A stretch of 64,000 bases of DNA from Ravibacter sp964559125. GTDB taxonomy: Bacteria; Bacteroidota; Bacteroidia; Cytophagales; Spirosomataceae. Position numbers and translations under genes: made by a program. The first letter of the stretch is position 1. Each line of letters begins with the position of its first letter. The stretch lies in contig CAZLGW010000008.1 in NCBI GenBank assembly GCA_964559125.1, positions 62,001 through 126,000 of the forward strand, given 5' to 3'. Positions 1 through 11,300 of this stretch are shown here, in pieces. Under the pieces are notes generated by a model that was not told the DNA's origin, ran no database searches, and worked only from the letters and a program-made list of their open reading frames with translations.

Positions 1-2
1 CG

Positions 3-1562
3 GCTAAATCACGTTTCTTTGCCAACGTCTCCCATGAGCTGCGAACGCCGTTGGCATTAATACTTGGTCCGCTGGGGACATTATTAAAAGAAAACCGCCT
101 GACTGAAAGGCAGGTGGAACTTCTGAAATTCGTTCACAGGAGTAGCAGACAGCTGGAAAATATGGTTACTGGTATCCTGGACCTGGGAAAAGTAGAAATG
201 GGAAAAATGAAACTGGACGAAAGCCCAACGCCTGTAGCCACTTTTTTTGGTAGTCATTTTGCCCAGTTTGAGTCGCTCGCCGACAGCAAAGAACTGGATT
301 ACTCCTATGTCATCCATATAAGCAACGATCTCCGGGCAAATCTGGACCAGTCTAAATGCAGTCAGATCCTGAATAACCTGCTCGCCAACTCGTTTAAATT
401 CACTCCCCGGGGTAAGCAAATCACCGCAACGCTAAACCTGGTTGATGACCACCTGCATTTGTGTATTACCGACTCAGGAATCGGTATTCATCCCGACGAT
501 CTCCCGTATATCTTCGATCGTTATTTCCAGACTCCGAAGCGTGATAAGCCTGCCGAGGGAGGTACGGGCATCGGACTGGCTCTTTGCCAGGACTATGTTC
601 AACTCATGAACGGGCAAATCGAAGCAGAAAGCATACCCGGCCAGGGCTCAAGCTTTCACGTAGCTATTCCAATTACACTATTGCCTGATGCAAACCAGCC
701 GGATATTGATATCAGGGAAATAGGACAAACTCCAAATACGTTCCATACAACAGTTTCGCTTCGCGCTTTAACCACAGGTGAAACCGGGGGCGCCCTGCCC
801 ATGGCCCTTCCTGCTATTCTGGTCGTCGAAGACAATCCGGACCTGCAGGCTTATATCCACCTGATTCTGTCGGACAGATACCGTGTTCTGACGGCCGGTA
901 ACGGGAAAGAGGCTTTGGAACGGATACATACGGAAGGCAGTAGCCGGATCTCCCTTATACTCTCCGATCTGATGATGCCGGTCATGGACGGACATCAATT
1001 GCTCGCCCATCTTAAATCAGTAGATGCGATGCGCCATATCCCGTTTGTCATGTTAACAGCCAGGGCCGATTCGCAGGACAGGCTGCGTGCTTTGCGCATC
1101 GGGGTGGATGATTACCTGCTTAAGCCATTTGAAGAGGAGGAGTTGCTGGCCCGTATCGATAATCTGCTCGCCAACCAGGCAGCCCGCAGATTATCTGTTA
1201 CGCACGAAGGAGAGCCAGGTCCTGCTATGTCCGGGGCAGACAGGGAGTGGTTGGAAACGTTTGAACGACATGTGGAGAACAACCTGGCAAACCCTGTGCT
1301 CAGCGTACCGGAGTTAGCTTATCATTTCGCAATGAGCGAATCTACATTATTACGCCAATTGAAGCGATTGACAGGACTTTCGCCCGCGCAATACGTGCAG
1401 GCAGTAAGGCTTGAGAACGCCCGACGCCTACTGGAAAACGGCACATTCCGGTCAATTACCCAGGTAGCCGCCCAGGTTGGCTACGGAGATGTTCGCTCGT
1501 TCTCCCGCAACTTTCGTATACGATTTGGCAAACTTCCCTCCCGGTTATCAGATGTTGACTGA
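3..1562 (+). CDS. Hybrid sensor histidine kinase/response regulator with AraC output (5' end outside window)
   Basis: The reading frame is open from base 3 and enters from the left edge, so the sensor part is missing. The visible protein starts at the HisKA H-box (ANVSHELRTP, bases about 21-50). A HATPase_c domain follows, with an N-box around bases 343-410 and a glycine-rich GGTGIGLAL near 560-590. A receiver domain lies at about 817-1165, with VVEDN acidic residues and phosphoacceptor Asp in LILSDLMMP, and an AraC/HTH_18 domain fills about 1240-1559. This is the one-protein hybrid two-component design common in Bacteroidota: phosphorelay from a sensor to a receiver fused to its own DNA-binding domain. 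The target genes cannot be told from the window; the next gene on the same strand is a small collagen-like lipoprotein. Confidence 0.93.
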   Translation, partial: AKSRFFANVSHELRTPLALILGPLGTLLKENRLTERQVELLKFVHRSSRQLENMVTGILDLGKVEMGKMKLDESPTPVATFFGSHFAQFESLADSKELDYSYVIHISNDLRANLDQSKCSQILNNLLANSFKFTPRGKQITATLNLVDDHLHLCITDSGIGIHPDDLPYIFDRYFQTPKRDKPAEGGTGIGLALCQDYVQLMNGQIEAESIPGQGSSFHVAIPITLLPDANQPDIDIREIGQTPNTFHTTVSLRALTTGETGGALPMALPAILVVEDNPDLQAYIHLILSDRYRVLTAGNGKEALERIHTEGSSRISLILSDLMMPVMDGHQLLAHLKSVDAMRHIPFVMLTARADSQDRLRALRIGVDDYLLKPFEEEELLARIDNLLANQAARRLSVTHEGEPGPAMSGADREWLETFERHVENNLANPVLSVPELAYHFAMSESTLLRQLKRLTGLSPAQYVQAVRLENARRLLENGTFRSITQVAAQVGYGDVRSFSRNFRIRFGKLPSRLSDVD

Positions 1563-1722
1563 AAATGTGACAGGATTGACGAAAAAAAGCACTTCAGGCT
1601 GCTGATTTTTGCGGTGTTACTTTCATCGTTTAATCATCCCTGCTCCTATTATGCCGGCGCTGGTTCAGACAGGAAGTCCTGTAAGTCTTTTTTCAATAAT
1701 AATTCCAATTCAATTACTTGTA

Positions 1723-2301
1723 ATGAAACAGCTACGTCTATTTCTCGCCCTCCTTATAGCAGGTTCGGTTTTTTTTAGTTGTGAAGGCCCCGAAGGTCCT
1801 GCAGGTCCGCAGGGGGCTAAAGGAGAGACCGGCGCTACTGGTTCTACAGGAGCTACAGGTGCTACTGGCGCCACTGGGACTGCGAACGTCATTTACAGCC
1901 CTTGGAAATCCTTGAGCGGAGCTGACAAATGGTCTGGTTTCGGTCAACAAACCTTGATGGCGGCTTTCGCAGCGCCGGAGATGACCGACGCCATCCTGGA
2001 CAAAGGACTGGTTTATGTATATCTGAAATATACAACCAGTAGCTCGCCGATTATAATATCAGTTCCTTATGCACCGGAAGGCTTTATTTTTCACCTGTAC
2101 AAAGGAGGTCTCCGCCTGGGTAGGGTATGGCCAAATGCACTAGGCAGCACGGCTCCAAAAACTTATTCCGATGCCACTGTGCTGGGCGGCTTCACTGAAT
2201 TGCGATACGTTGTCGTGCCGGGAGAAAAGAGCACCCGCAAGTCAGGTCCGGATTATACTGATTATGACTCGGTAAAGAAATACTACAACCTGCCTGACTG
2301 A
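1723..2301 (+). CDS. Collagen-like repeat lipoprotein
   Basis: The protein has 192 residues. I chose the ATG at 1723 because it begins a clean lipoprotein signal peptide (MKQLRLFLALLIAG, then FFSC with the lipidated Cys near residue 19). An upstream in-frame ATG at 1609 would add 38 residues of unlikely sequence. Just after the Cys comes a run of about ten Gly-X-Y triplets, first GPEGPAGPQG and then GATGATGATG, typical of short bacterial collagen-like stalks. The remaining 140 residues form an unrecognised domain with many aromatic residues and beta-strand-like sequence. It is probably an exported lipid-anchored protein, with the triplets as a spacer between membrane and C-terminal domain. 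It may be regulated by the preceding AraC-type hybrid kinase, but that is only inferred from position. Confidence 0.82.
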   Translation: MKQLRLFLALLIAGSVFFSCEGPEGPAGPQGAKGETGATGSTGATGATGATGTANVIYSPWKSLSGADKWSGFGQQTLMAAFAAPEMTDAILDKGLVYVYLKYTTSSSPIIISVPYAPEGFIFHLYKGGLRLGRVWPNALGSTAPKTYSDATVLGGFTELRYVVVPGEKSTRKSGPDYTDYDSVKKYYNLPD

Positions 2302-2336
2302 CATTTTGCAGGAGAACTGTTCGAAAGTCGGGTAAG

Positions 2337-3155
2337 TTAAACTTTCCGGCCGGCTTGTATATCCTCCGGCGGCGTCTGCCCTATCGCCGCCGTTATTTTT
2401 TCTACCATCTCCTCAACCGACTCGTCTTCCTCAAACCGCAGAGGCGCCTGGATACGCACAGACAGTTGTGTATTACGCTTTTTAAACCGCAACCCTTTTT
2501 TATCGAATGCCCGGCGGAAACCGTTGATGACGATCGGGACCACGATAGGGTTGTTTTCTTTGATCATATAGGCAGTCCCCTTCCTGACAGGCGCAAAAGG
2601 CTTGGTAGTCCCCTGGGGAAAGCTGATCACCCAGCCGTGGTCCAGCCCCTTACCGATCTTGCTCTGGCCGGTATTGTCGAGCTCCCTTTTGACGTTCTCC
2701 CCGCTGGCTCTCCACGACCTTTCCACCAGAATAGCCCCTACCGTCGAAAAGATCCTGGGCAGGATCCCGCCTTCCTTCATTGTCTCGGCAGCCGCCACGT
2801 AATATATCCTCGCCCTGGGCGAAAAAAGGTAGAAAGGCGGCGACACCGTATTGCTGTACCCCCATTTGGCGGCGCAGAATATATGGTAGAACGACATCAC
2901 ATCTGCGAAGTAGGTCTGGTGGTTGGACAGGAAAAGCACGCCCTGGTCGGGCAGACCCGCCAGGTGCTCCATCCCTTCTATCTTCAGACGGTTTACGGCC
3001 GTCAGACGGTAATAGGTAGACCACCCAAGAATGAAAATCATGGTCCTCTTCAGCAACAGCGAATTCCCGTAAGGATCCTTCTCGAACAGGCTCAGGAAAT
3101 CGAGCCGCTTCAGGAACCCGGGTAAATAACTGTAAATAATTTTCTGTCCTGGCAT
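2337..3155 (-). CDS. PlsC-type lysophospholipid acyltransferase
   Basis: This is a 272-residue member of the 1-acylglycerol-3-phosphate acyltransferase superfamily, which transfers an acyl chain to a lysophospholipid or related lipid at the inner membrane. Block I is SNHQTYFADV (H79...D85), block III resembles FPQGTTKPF (about residue 176), and block IV is VVPIVINGF. The usual block I spacing is His-X4-Asp, whereas here five residues separate His and Asp, so the family assignment is firm but the exact acceptor is not. A hydrophobic segment near residues 36-48 may anchor it. It is transcribed opposite to the M48 protease gene at 3280. The start ATG at 3155 has no competing upstream start. Confidence 0.85.
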   Translation of the reverse strand: MPGQKIIYSYLPGFLKRLDFLSLFEKDPYGNSLLLKRTMIFILGWSTYYRLTAVNRLKIEGMEHLAGLPDQGVLFLSNHQTYFADVMSFYHIFCAAKWGYSNTVSPPFYLFSPRARIYYVAAAETMKEGGILPRIFSTVGAILVERSWRASGENVKRELDNTGQSKIGKGLDHGWVISFPQGTTKPFAPVRKGTAYMIKENNPIVVPIVINGFRRAFDKKGLRFKKRNTQLSVRIQAPLRFEEDESVEEMVEKITAAIGQTPPEDIQAGRKV

Positions 3156-3234
3156 CGTTTATATCAAAACTCCGGCTGACCGGTGACTATTATCTGCTAT
3201 TTTCGTATCAACAAAGATTGAATCTTCAAATTAG

Positions 3235-3242
3235 TACTTTTG
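3235..3242 (+). promoter_or_regulatory. Bacteroidota-type -7 element (TACTTTTG)
   Basis: TACTTTTG matches the TAnnTTTG -7 consensus of Bacteroidota housekeeping promoters and lies 37 bases before the ATG of the M48 protease gene. I see no convincing -33 TTG at the normal spacing, so this rests on the -7 box and its position only. Confidence 0.45.
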
Positions 3243-3279
3243 TAAAAGTATTTCACAAACAATTTATACCAAACCTACC

Positions 3280-4755
3280 ATGAATATGCTATCGCGCTGT
3301 ATACAAACGGTTTCTCTGCTGATAGCCGCCGCGGCTATTTTCGGCTGCTCCGTGAACCCAGTAACAGGAAAGAAAGAAATCGTCTTTATGTCCCAGGAGA
3401 AAGAAATTGCGCTTGGGGCGGAATCCCATCCTTCCATAGTAGCCACCATGGGGCTCTACGAGGACAAAAACCTGCAGTCCTTCATTAACGAAAAGGGGAA
3501 AGCGATGGCCGCTATCTCCCACCGCCCTGATCTTCCTTACCAGTTTTATATAGTAGACTCCCCGGTTGTCAACGCATTTGCCGTGCCCGGCGGCTATGTC
3601 TATTTCACCAGGGGAATCATGGCGCATTTCAACAATGAGGCGGAATTTGCCGGCGTGTTGGGCCATGAAATAGGCCATATTACCGCGAGGCATTCGGCCA
3701 GGCAGCAGACTTCCCAGATATTGGGACAAGGCGCCCTTATGGCCGGTATGATCCTTTCTCCGCAGGTACGCGCCATGGGCGAAAGCGCCGTACAGGGCCT
3801 CCAGATGCTGATGTTGAGCTACAGCCGTGCACACGAGACTGAATCGGATGAGATAGGGGTGACTTATTCCAGCAAAATCGGGTATGACGCGAAGGAAATG
3901 GCGCAGTTTTTCGGTACGCTGAAACGGCTGAGCGACAAGAGCGGCCAGGCCATCCCGACATTCCAGTCTACGCACCCCGACCCGGGCGACCGGCACAACA
4001 AGGTGCAGCAACTGGCCCAGGAATACCAAAGCAGCAACCCGGGCACGTATTCGGTCAACCGGGACGGCTATCTTAAAAGGATCAACGGGATTATTTACGG
4101 CAATGATCCCAGGCAGGGATTTGTGGAGAACAATGCCTTTTACCACCCGGAGCTGAAATTTCAATTCCCGGTGCCCAAGGGCTGGCAATACGAGAATTCT
4201 CCCATCCAGTTCCAGATGGCCCCCAGCGACGGCAAATCGCTGATGATGCTGACGCTGGGTTCTGGCAATACCCTTGAAGAAGCAGCACAGAATATCGTCA
4301 AGCAATACAATTTTAAGGTGCTGGAAAATGCAAAACAGACCATCAACGGTAATCCGGCGCTCGTAATGATCAGCCAGCAGCAGGCAGAACAGCAGCAGGG
4401 GCAGACCACCGCCCAGGACCCTAAAACTACCGTTCAGATCGCCACCTGGATCATACAATACGGTGGCGTGATGTATGTTTTGCAGGGAATGTCCTACCTG
4501 AACGATTTCAACAACCAATTCAATACCTTCAAGTCTGTAGCGGGCGGATTCAGGTCGCTGACCGACCAGAGCAAGCTCAACCGGAAGCCGGAACGGATCT
4601 TTATCAAGACCGTGGATCGGGACGGTACCTTCCAGCAGGCTATGCAGACCCTCCAGATGCCGGCTAACCGGATGGACGAACTTGGTATCCTGAATGGGAT
4701 GAAACCCAGTGACCGTGTTACCCGTGGAATGCTGATCAAGACAATCGGTATATAG
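3280..4755 (+). CDS. M48 family metalloprotease lipoprotein
   Basis: This 491-residue zinc protease has a lipoprotein signal (Cys23 after AAAAIFG) and a peptidase M48 domain. The zinc motif HEIGH is at residues 129-133 and the downstream third-ligand region HETESDEIG sits near residue 188. After the catalytic half comes a region of about 200 residues, and the last 55 resemble a LysM-like or BepA/YfgC-style tail (DGTFQQAMQTL...MLIKTIG). Family members such as BepA act in the periplasm on misfolded outer-membrane proteins, and lipid anchoring here fits that role. The gene stands alone between a divergent acyltransferase and a DUF983 gene, with its own -7 promoter box. Confidence 0.9.
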   Translation: MNMLSRCIQTVSLLIAAAAIFGCSVNPVTGKKEIVFMSQEKEIALGAESHPSIVATMGLYEDKNLQSFINEKGKAMAAISHRPDLPYQFYIVDSPVVNAFAVPGGYVYFTRGIMAHFNNEAEFAGVLGHEIGHITARHSARQQTSQILGQGALMAGMILSPQVRAMGESAVQGLQMLMLSYSRAHETESDEIGVTYSSKIGYDAKEMAQFFGTLKRLSDKSGQAIPTFQSTHPDPGDRHNKVQQLAQEYQSSNPGTYSVNRDGYLKRINGIIYGNDPRQGFVENNAFYHPELKFQFPVPKGWQYENSPIQFQMAPSDGKSLMMLTLGSGNTLEEAAQNIVKQYNFKVLENAKQTINGNPALVMISQQQAEQQQGQTTAQDPKTTVQIATWIIQYGGVMYVLQGMSYLNDFNNQFNTFKSVAGGFRSLTDQSKLNRKPERIFIKTVDRDGTFQQAMQTLQMPANRMDELGILNGMKPSDRVTRGMLIKTIGI

Positions 4756-4862
4756 CCAGACCAGGTAAAATTCGCAGGTTGGCTCCCGGAATTCGGGGAG
4801 TAATCGTTGATTTGTACCATTAATCCCGTGAACTTTCTATACCGTTTCCCCGGAAGGATTGG

Positions 4863-4870
4863 TAACTTTG
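4863..4870 (+). promoter_or_regulatory. Bacteroidota-type -7 element (TAACTTTG)
   Basis: TAACTTTG fits TAnnTTTG exactly and lies 40 bases upstream of the DUF983 start codon. No clear -33 box is visible at the expected distance. Confidence 0.45.
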
Positions 4871-4910
4871 CGGCTCAACTACTAAACGCCCGGGAGATCG
4901 GGTAAGCGTT

Positions 4911-5297
4911 ATGCTAAAAAAAAGCCGGCTTTACAGTATTCTTTTTAATAAATGTCCCAGGTGCCACGAAGGACAGTTTTTCAAGCACAACAGCGCATAC
5001 TGGCCTGTACACGAGTTTGACAAAATGAACCAGACCTGCTCGCATTGCGGACAGAACTTTATGCCCGAGCCCGGTTTCTACTATGGCGCCATGTATATGA
5101 GCTATGCTTTTTACGTAGGCGTCATCCTGGTTGCCGTGCCGATAGGGCTTAACTGGTTCAATCTTGATATCACGGAGCTGATCGGCTGGCTTATAGGCCT
5201 GTTCATTATTCTGACCCCGGTTTTCTTCCGCCTGGCACGGAGGGCATGGATTACCGTTTTTGTTCCTTATTCTGACGAAGATAAGAAATTAGGGTAG
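4911..5297 (+). CDS. DUF983 family membrane protein
   Basis: This 128-residue protein has the DUF983 pattern. Two CxxC pairs near the N-terminus (CPRCHEGQFF at about residue 16 and CSHCGQNF at about residue 44) probably bind zinc, and the conserved PEPGFYYGAMY follows. Two transmembrane helices lie at about residues 64-82 and 87-107. The function of the family is not established; members occur widely in Bacteroidota and Alphaproteobacteria. It converges with the giant gene on the other strand, and its stop codon lies inside a hairpin that could terminate both. Confidence 0.87.
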   Translation: MLKKSRLYSILFNKCPRCHEGQFFKHNSAYWPVHEFDKMNQTCSHCGQNFMPEPGFYYGAMYMSYAFYVGVILVAVPIGLNWFNLDITELIGWLIGLFIILTPVFFRLARRAWITVFVPYSDEDKKLG

Positions 5298-5320
5298 GAA
5301 AGCCTTACTGCCTTCCTACC
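5293..5320. terminator. Hairpin between convergent genes
   Basis: GGTAGGAA at 5293-5300 pairs perfectly with TTCCTACC at 5313-5320 around a 12-base loop. It overlaps the stop codons of both converging genes. There is no strong T-run, so termination efficiency is uncertain. Confidence 0.45.
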
Positions 5321-8300
5321 TGGCTATCACGAGCTTTTTCCGGATAGTGCGCCCGGCAGAGCTGATCTCAAGGAAATAAATCCCGGCGATCAGCGAATCG
5401 ACGCTGAATTCGGCCGTGCCGGCTGCCCCTGTTTTCACCGCTACCGGCTGCTTCCTGCCCGATATATCCAACAGGCTCACCGTGTCTGCATTCCCATTAT
5501 AAACTATGAGTTTTACCGATCCTGAAGAGACCGGGTTGGGATAAACCGTTACATTCCATTTTTCTTCTCTATCCAAAGCCACCGACCTGATCTCTGAATG
5601 CCGGTACGCGCCATCTGTATCTGTCATCCTGAGCCGGTAGTAAAAGACGGCGCTGCGGATTGCAGTAGGGTTGTCAACCAGGCTATAGTTTTTCAACATC
5701 GCGTTCCCGGTATGGGCAGCCACTTTCCCGATAGTTCCAAAATTCCTCGCATCGGCGCTCCGTTCCACCTCAAAGTAGCTGAAATTGGTTTCTGCGGAAG
5801 TCTGCCATTTCAGCATTACTCCCCCTTCCTGCTTACTGGCCTCAAAACTTGTCAAAGTGACCGGAAGGGCAGTTTCGCCTGTCGTAATATAGAATCCGCT
5901 GAACCCGGAAACAGAAAAAGTAACCCTCCACAGTTTCAGACCGGCGTCCCATACCACCTCTGATGGAACTACCTGCACCTCATGGCCCGACCCCGTTTCA
6001 GGCAGGCCATTCGCACCGATGGGGCCTGAGAACTGCACAACAGAAAGATAGGAGACATCATCTCCCGGCTGCACCGGCAGCGGCTTTTGAATCTCGTTCG
6101 CAAAGGAATTGTTGTAAGCTTCAAAATCGGCCGCAGTAAAAAACAGCGTGACAATAGCGCTGGTGGCCGCCTGGTTATGGGGTTTCAATTCGAAGTAGCG
6201 TCCGACAACTCTGGAAGCGCCAAAATCAACCGCGCCGGGGCTTTGCCAACTCTTGGCCGTAAACAGGTTATTGACCAATGCCTGGTCGCCGGCAGGCTCG
6301 ATGATCGCCAGCAGGCTGCAGGCGCTGAAGACATAGTTTTCTCCGGCGGAGAGCACAACCGATACTTCCGTTTGATCCGGCGCAGGCAAGGCGACCGTAC
6401 ATCCGGACTCATACGGCCCGAGATCTATCCGGTAGTTTGCGATGCGGGGGTTTCCGTCAAGATCATTATCTCCGGCCTGCACTGCATAACCGGAACTATT
6501 GGTTTTCTGATCTCCGCGATTGACGGCTATGCTGCCATCCCGGAGCCGGAAATTCCCGGTTGTAGACGGAGCCACAGCAAAACCGGGATCGTTCACATAT
6601 CCTGGATCGGCATCGATCACACTACCACCGGCTGCAGTACCACCCTGTATAATGCTATTCGAGAGCACAGAAGCAGCAGCGCCCGATTCTCTTACGATAC
6701 CACTACTGTTGCCATACACGATGGAGTTGTGCATTTCGATACCCGCGTTATTTTGTATCACGTACAGCGCTCCTCCCGAAGCGGCGTTGTTGGAAGCAAA
6801 CGTACTGTTGTATACAATCCCCCGTGACCCGTTATTGCTGTACATACCGCCGCCGGAAGAAGCGGCCTTGTTGCCCGTAACAAGCGAATTGCGTAGAACC
6901 GCCACCGATCCTGAAGCGTTGTTGATACCGCCGCCATTATTCCCGGCGCTGTTTCCCCGCACCGACACGAGACTTAGTTCCGGGTCGGAGTCGGCATTGT
7001 ACATACCCCCGCCGTTGGCACCCGCGCTATTCCCGTCGATATACCCGGAAATCAGCTCCGGAGCCGAAGCCGCCGTGCAGTAAATACCGCCGCCGTTGGA
7101 GACAGCGCTATTCTCCAGGATATTGAAATTCTGCAATTTGGGAGAAGCTGCGTTCAGGTAAATTCCGCCGCCGCCTACTGCGCGGTTGCCTTCTACCCGG
7201 ATATTCGCAAGAACGGGATTTCCATTTGCCGTTATACCCCGCATATAGATCCCGCCGCCGAAATTGCCGGCTACAGTAAGGTTATTGACAGTAAGCGAAT
7301 TGGCGCTTTCACTGGCATTACCGCCGGTTACCGTAAAGCCGTCCAACATAGCAGATCCTACATTGCCGGTAGCGATCACCACATGGCGGGCATCGTTTTC
7401 AATACCGGCAGGATCGAGGTCGCCGCTGAGGATGGATGCGTTCTGGGTAATAGACAGATCCCGACCCTCTACCGAAGTTTCATCGCCTGCAAAGCCGCCG
7501 TATACTTTCACATCTTTCGGGAGCAGGAAGGCATTGTCCCGCCCGGCCTCGTTGCCAAAGTTCAGGTCTGCAGGACTATAGCCCGGCTTATACGTTCCCC
7601 TGGCTACCCATACCTGCTTTACCTTACTCTCGGTTTTAGCAAATTTCAGCGCATCGGCCAGCTCTCCCAGCGCATTGGTCCACGACGAGCCGTTTCCGGC
7701 GGCATTCTTCCTCACAAAAAGTATCCCGTTTGCATTGGGCGACAAGGCTTCTCCCTGGAACTCATAAGCCCCGGCATCTATCTTCCCGTCATTGCTGTAA
7801 TTATACACCCTGGCTAGCCCGTCCAGGTCCAATGTCGACCCGGATAGCCCTGGATACAAGGTGTTGTCACCCTTGTTAATAGCGGGGCTACCGTCCTTCA
7901 GCCGGTAGTCTCCTTCCGTAACGGGCGTAGGCCGGATTGCCAGTATCGGGTTTACAAAAAAATCGGCTGCAGCATAGCCCGACGTCCCATTCTGATTATC
8001 AAGGCCTTCTATAAAATTATGGCTGCTGCCGGAAGTGACATTGTCAGGAAAAGCAGTATTTCCGTTGCCCCAGACAATACTATTGAAAATGGCGGTTGTG
8101 CTGTTCGAGTCATTGTAAATCCCCTGGCTGACCACAGTCCCGCCCGAATTCCCGCTGATGGTGACGTTGGTCAGCTCCGGGCTGGAATGATACCAGTTTG
8201 ACATGCCGCCGACGGCAAGCCCGCCGCCGGTATTGCCGGCTATCAGTACATTGAACAGCTTTGGCGAGCCTCCAGTATTGTTGGACATACCGCCGGCGCT

Positions 8301-11300
8301 GTAGCCGAAGTTGCCGGTAATCACCGTATTCCTGAAAACAGGCGCGCTCGCGGAATTGAAAACTCCGCCTACCGTTTCACCCCAATTCCCTTTAATAAGC
8401 AGGTTGGACAATACCGGAGAGGCATAAATATTATGGATACCACCGGCGGAATTGTTACCCCTGGCCTCAGTGCTTATCCCTTTTCCCCTGGTAATGGTAA
8501 ACCCGTCCAGAATGGCGGTGTTATTAAGCTGTGTATCGTTCGTAAAAACATTATGGATTACGATGCGCTCATCTTTGCCGTCGAGAATGGTTTCGTTCTC
8601 CCGCCAATCCCGGTTGGCAAATACGGGATCACCGCTTGCCGGGAAACCTCCGTAAACGGCTACGCTATTTTTGAGGGTGAACCCGTCGCCTGTTGGATAG
8701 TAGGTGCCTTTTGCCACCCAGACCTGCTGTACGCCCTCTGCATTGATCATCGCCTGGATGTCGCCGGAGGCTGCATTCCAGCTTGCTCCATTACCTGTGT
8801 CCCCTGCTCTTACGTACCTGATACCGGGCAACGGGGTCGGCGTCCCGTGGAATTCATAGCAGCCTATATCGATCACTCCGCCGCCTGCCTGGTTGTAGAT
8901 CCTGGCGATTCCCGCCAGATCGGAGTCTGTCAGGCTGCCTCCGGCATTGGTATAGAACGCATTGACACCCCCATTCACGGCAGGGCTGGAGGCCGGTAGT
9001 TGATAGTTGCCGGAAGCGTTGGCGGTGGATGCATCAGCCTGCACCGGTGTCACAAAAAAATTGGCAGCAGTATAATTGACATTCCCGTTTTGTGACTCTA
9101 CACCCCGTATATAATTGTTTTTGCTATTGGCATGGAGCGTGCCACCAAAATCGGATACCGGGGAAGAAGTAGCCCAGAACGGATCAAAATGGTTGGCCCA
9201 TATCACCGTATTATAGATTTCGGGAATAGATTCATTGTTGTGCATACCGGCCCATTGCCCGGAATAGTTTCCCGACACGGTACAGTTCACCACCCTGAAG
9301 GAGGTCGTCCTGCTGTTGTAAATCCCCCCACCGGAAGCGAATGTCGACGATCCGGTCGTATTGCCCGAAACAAGTACATTGATCAGCAGCGCATTGCCCG
9401 AATAGGCATATATCCCGCCCCCGTTGTTGTTGCTTTTGTTCCCGTTGACCGATACCTCTCTAAGGGTAATATCGGAGAGCTCGCTACTGATCCCCCCTCC
9501 CTGGTAGGTCGCCTGGTTGCCGGTTATGGAAACATTCTTCATCACAATAGTGGAGCGTACATTCTGCACCCCTCCTCCGCTGCCGGACACGCTGTTGTCT
9601 TTCAGCTCGGCGTTGAGGAGCGTAAAATCGGATTGACTATTATACATACCTCCTCCTCTTATCGAAGCGGTATTACCGGTAATTTTAACCTCCCTGATAT
9701 CGGGCGACGAATTTGCGTTATAGACCCCTCCCCCATATTCTGCATTGTTATTGCGGACATGAAGGTTCGTCAGCGTGGCCGAGGCATATTCGTTGTAAAT
9801 CCCACCCCCGTTTTGGGCATTCCCGCCCGTGATGACGAACCCATCCAGGATAGCAGAAGACGGAAGCGGGGAGGCGGCAGAAAATTTGTTGTAAATCACG
9901 CTGCCCTGCCCGCCGCCATCGACTGTCGTGGTGTGGATCGTCCAGTTTCTTTCGTTAAAAGCAGGGTTGCCGGTATCCGTGAACCCGCCGTATACCGCTA
10001 CGCCCCGTTTCAGCTTTATTCCTCCCGCGGGCGCCGCATAGGTTCCTTTCGCCACCCAAACCTGCTTCACCCCGTATTGGCCGATCATCGACTGGATATC
10101 ACCGGAGGGGTCGGCCCAGGAAAGGCCGCTGCCCGAAGCGCCTGGCTTTACATATCTGGTTTCGGGAGGTGAAATATAATCCTGCTGGAACTCGAAAGCC
10201 CCTACATCGATGATGCCTCCCGCCTGGTACTGGTATACCCTGGGGTTCCCTGCCATATCGACCGAAGAAGCGTCCAGGTCGGGAAAGGCGCTGTTGAGAC
10301 CCATATTGACGGCGGGACTATATTGTTTCAGGCTATAGTCTCCCGCTGTCTGCGGATTACCGGCGGAAGCCGCTACCGGCCCGGCAAAAAAGCTGGTGAC
10401 CTCTATTTCTTCATCTCCATTTTGGGATGCAGCACCCTTGATAAAATTATGGCTGCCGGCAGGATCGAAGCCGGCGCCGTTGAAGGCCTCGAAATCGGGA
10501 GCGCCCGCATTCCCCCATACAATCGTGTTATATACCAGCGGTAGGGCGTTGAATTCAAGCTCCAATCCGCTGGCGCCGGAAGCAGACGCATTTCCGCTGA
10601 CGGTCGCACTCCTGAGCACAGGCTTTCCGCCGGAGATATATAGGCCACCGCTTATCGAAGCCGTATTGCCTGTTATCAGGATCGCCGTCAATGTGGCGTT
10701 TGAGCTGGTCAGGTTCAACCCTCCCCCGATAGCCGAGGCGCTGTTTCCCTGGATGCGGATGTTTTCGTAGGACGCTACTGATTCCCGATCATAAATACCT
10801 GCGCCGGAGGTGGCTGTATTAGAGAAAATCTTCAGGTTCCTGTATTTCGCTGCGCCGCCCCTGTTGTAAATACCACCCCCCATGGTGCTGTTGCCTCCTG
10901 TGATGGTAAATCCGTCGACCACCGTGCTGGGCGTATAGGTTTGTTCCCATCCAAACGTAGTGTTTAAAACACAGCGTACATTGCTGCCGTGCAGTATGGT
11001 TTCGTTTAGGAGCCAGTCCCTGTCGTCGATGGCCGGCAGGCCGGTATCGGCGTATCCACCGTACACCTCCAGGTTTTTCCGGAGCGCTACCCCGGAGCCG
11101 GTTACGTGGTAGGTACCTTTTGCCACCAGGATCTTACGCGTAACAGGGTCATCGATCAAGGGTTGTATATCTCCGGCTGCATCCAGCCAGGAAGTTCCTC
11201 CTCCGGTCGCTCCGACGCGGACATACCGAGTGGTCGTCCGCTGTTGCAATTCGTAGGCACCCATATCCACCCATTCTCCGTTCTGGCTTTCGAAAATACG

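Noticed and set aside
1800..1890. Phage tail-fibre or spore-coat collagen as the identity of the triplet protein
   Set aside because: A lipoprotein signal precedes the triplets and no phage genes are nearby.
3289..4518. 409-residue open frame antisense to the M48 protease
   Set aside because: The protease on the plus strand has clear catalytic motifs, while the antisense frame has no recognisable domain.
4771..4805. Hairpin-like CTCCCG...CGGGGAG after the M48 gene as a terminator
   Set aside because: Only about five base pairs form and there is no T-run.
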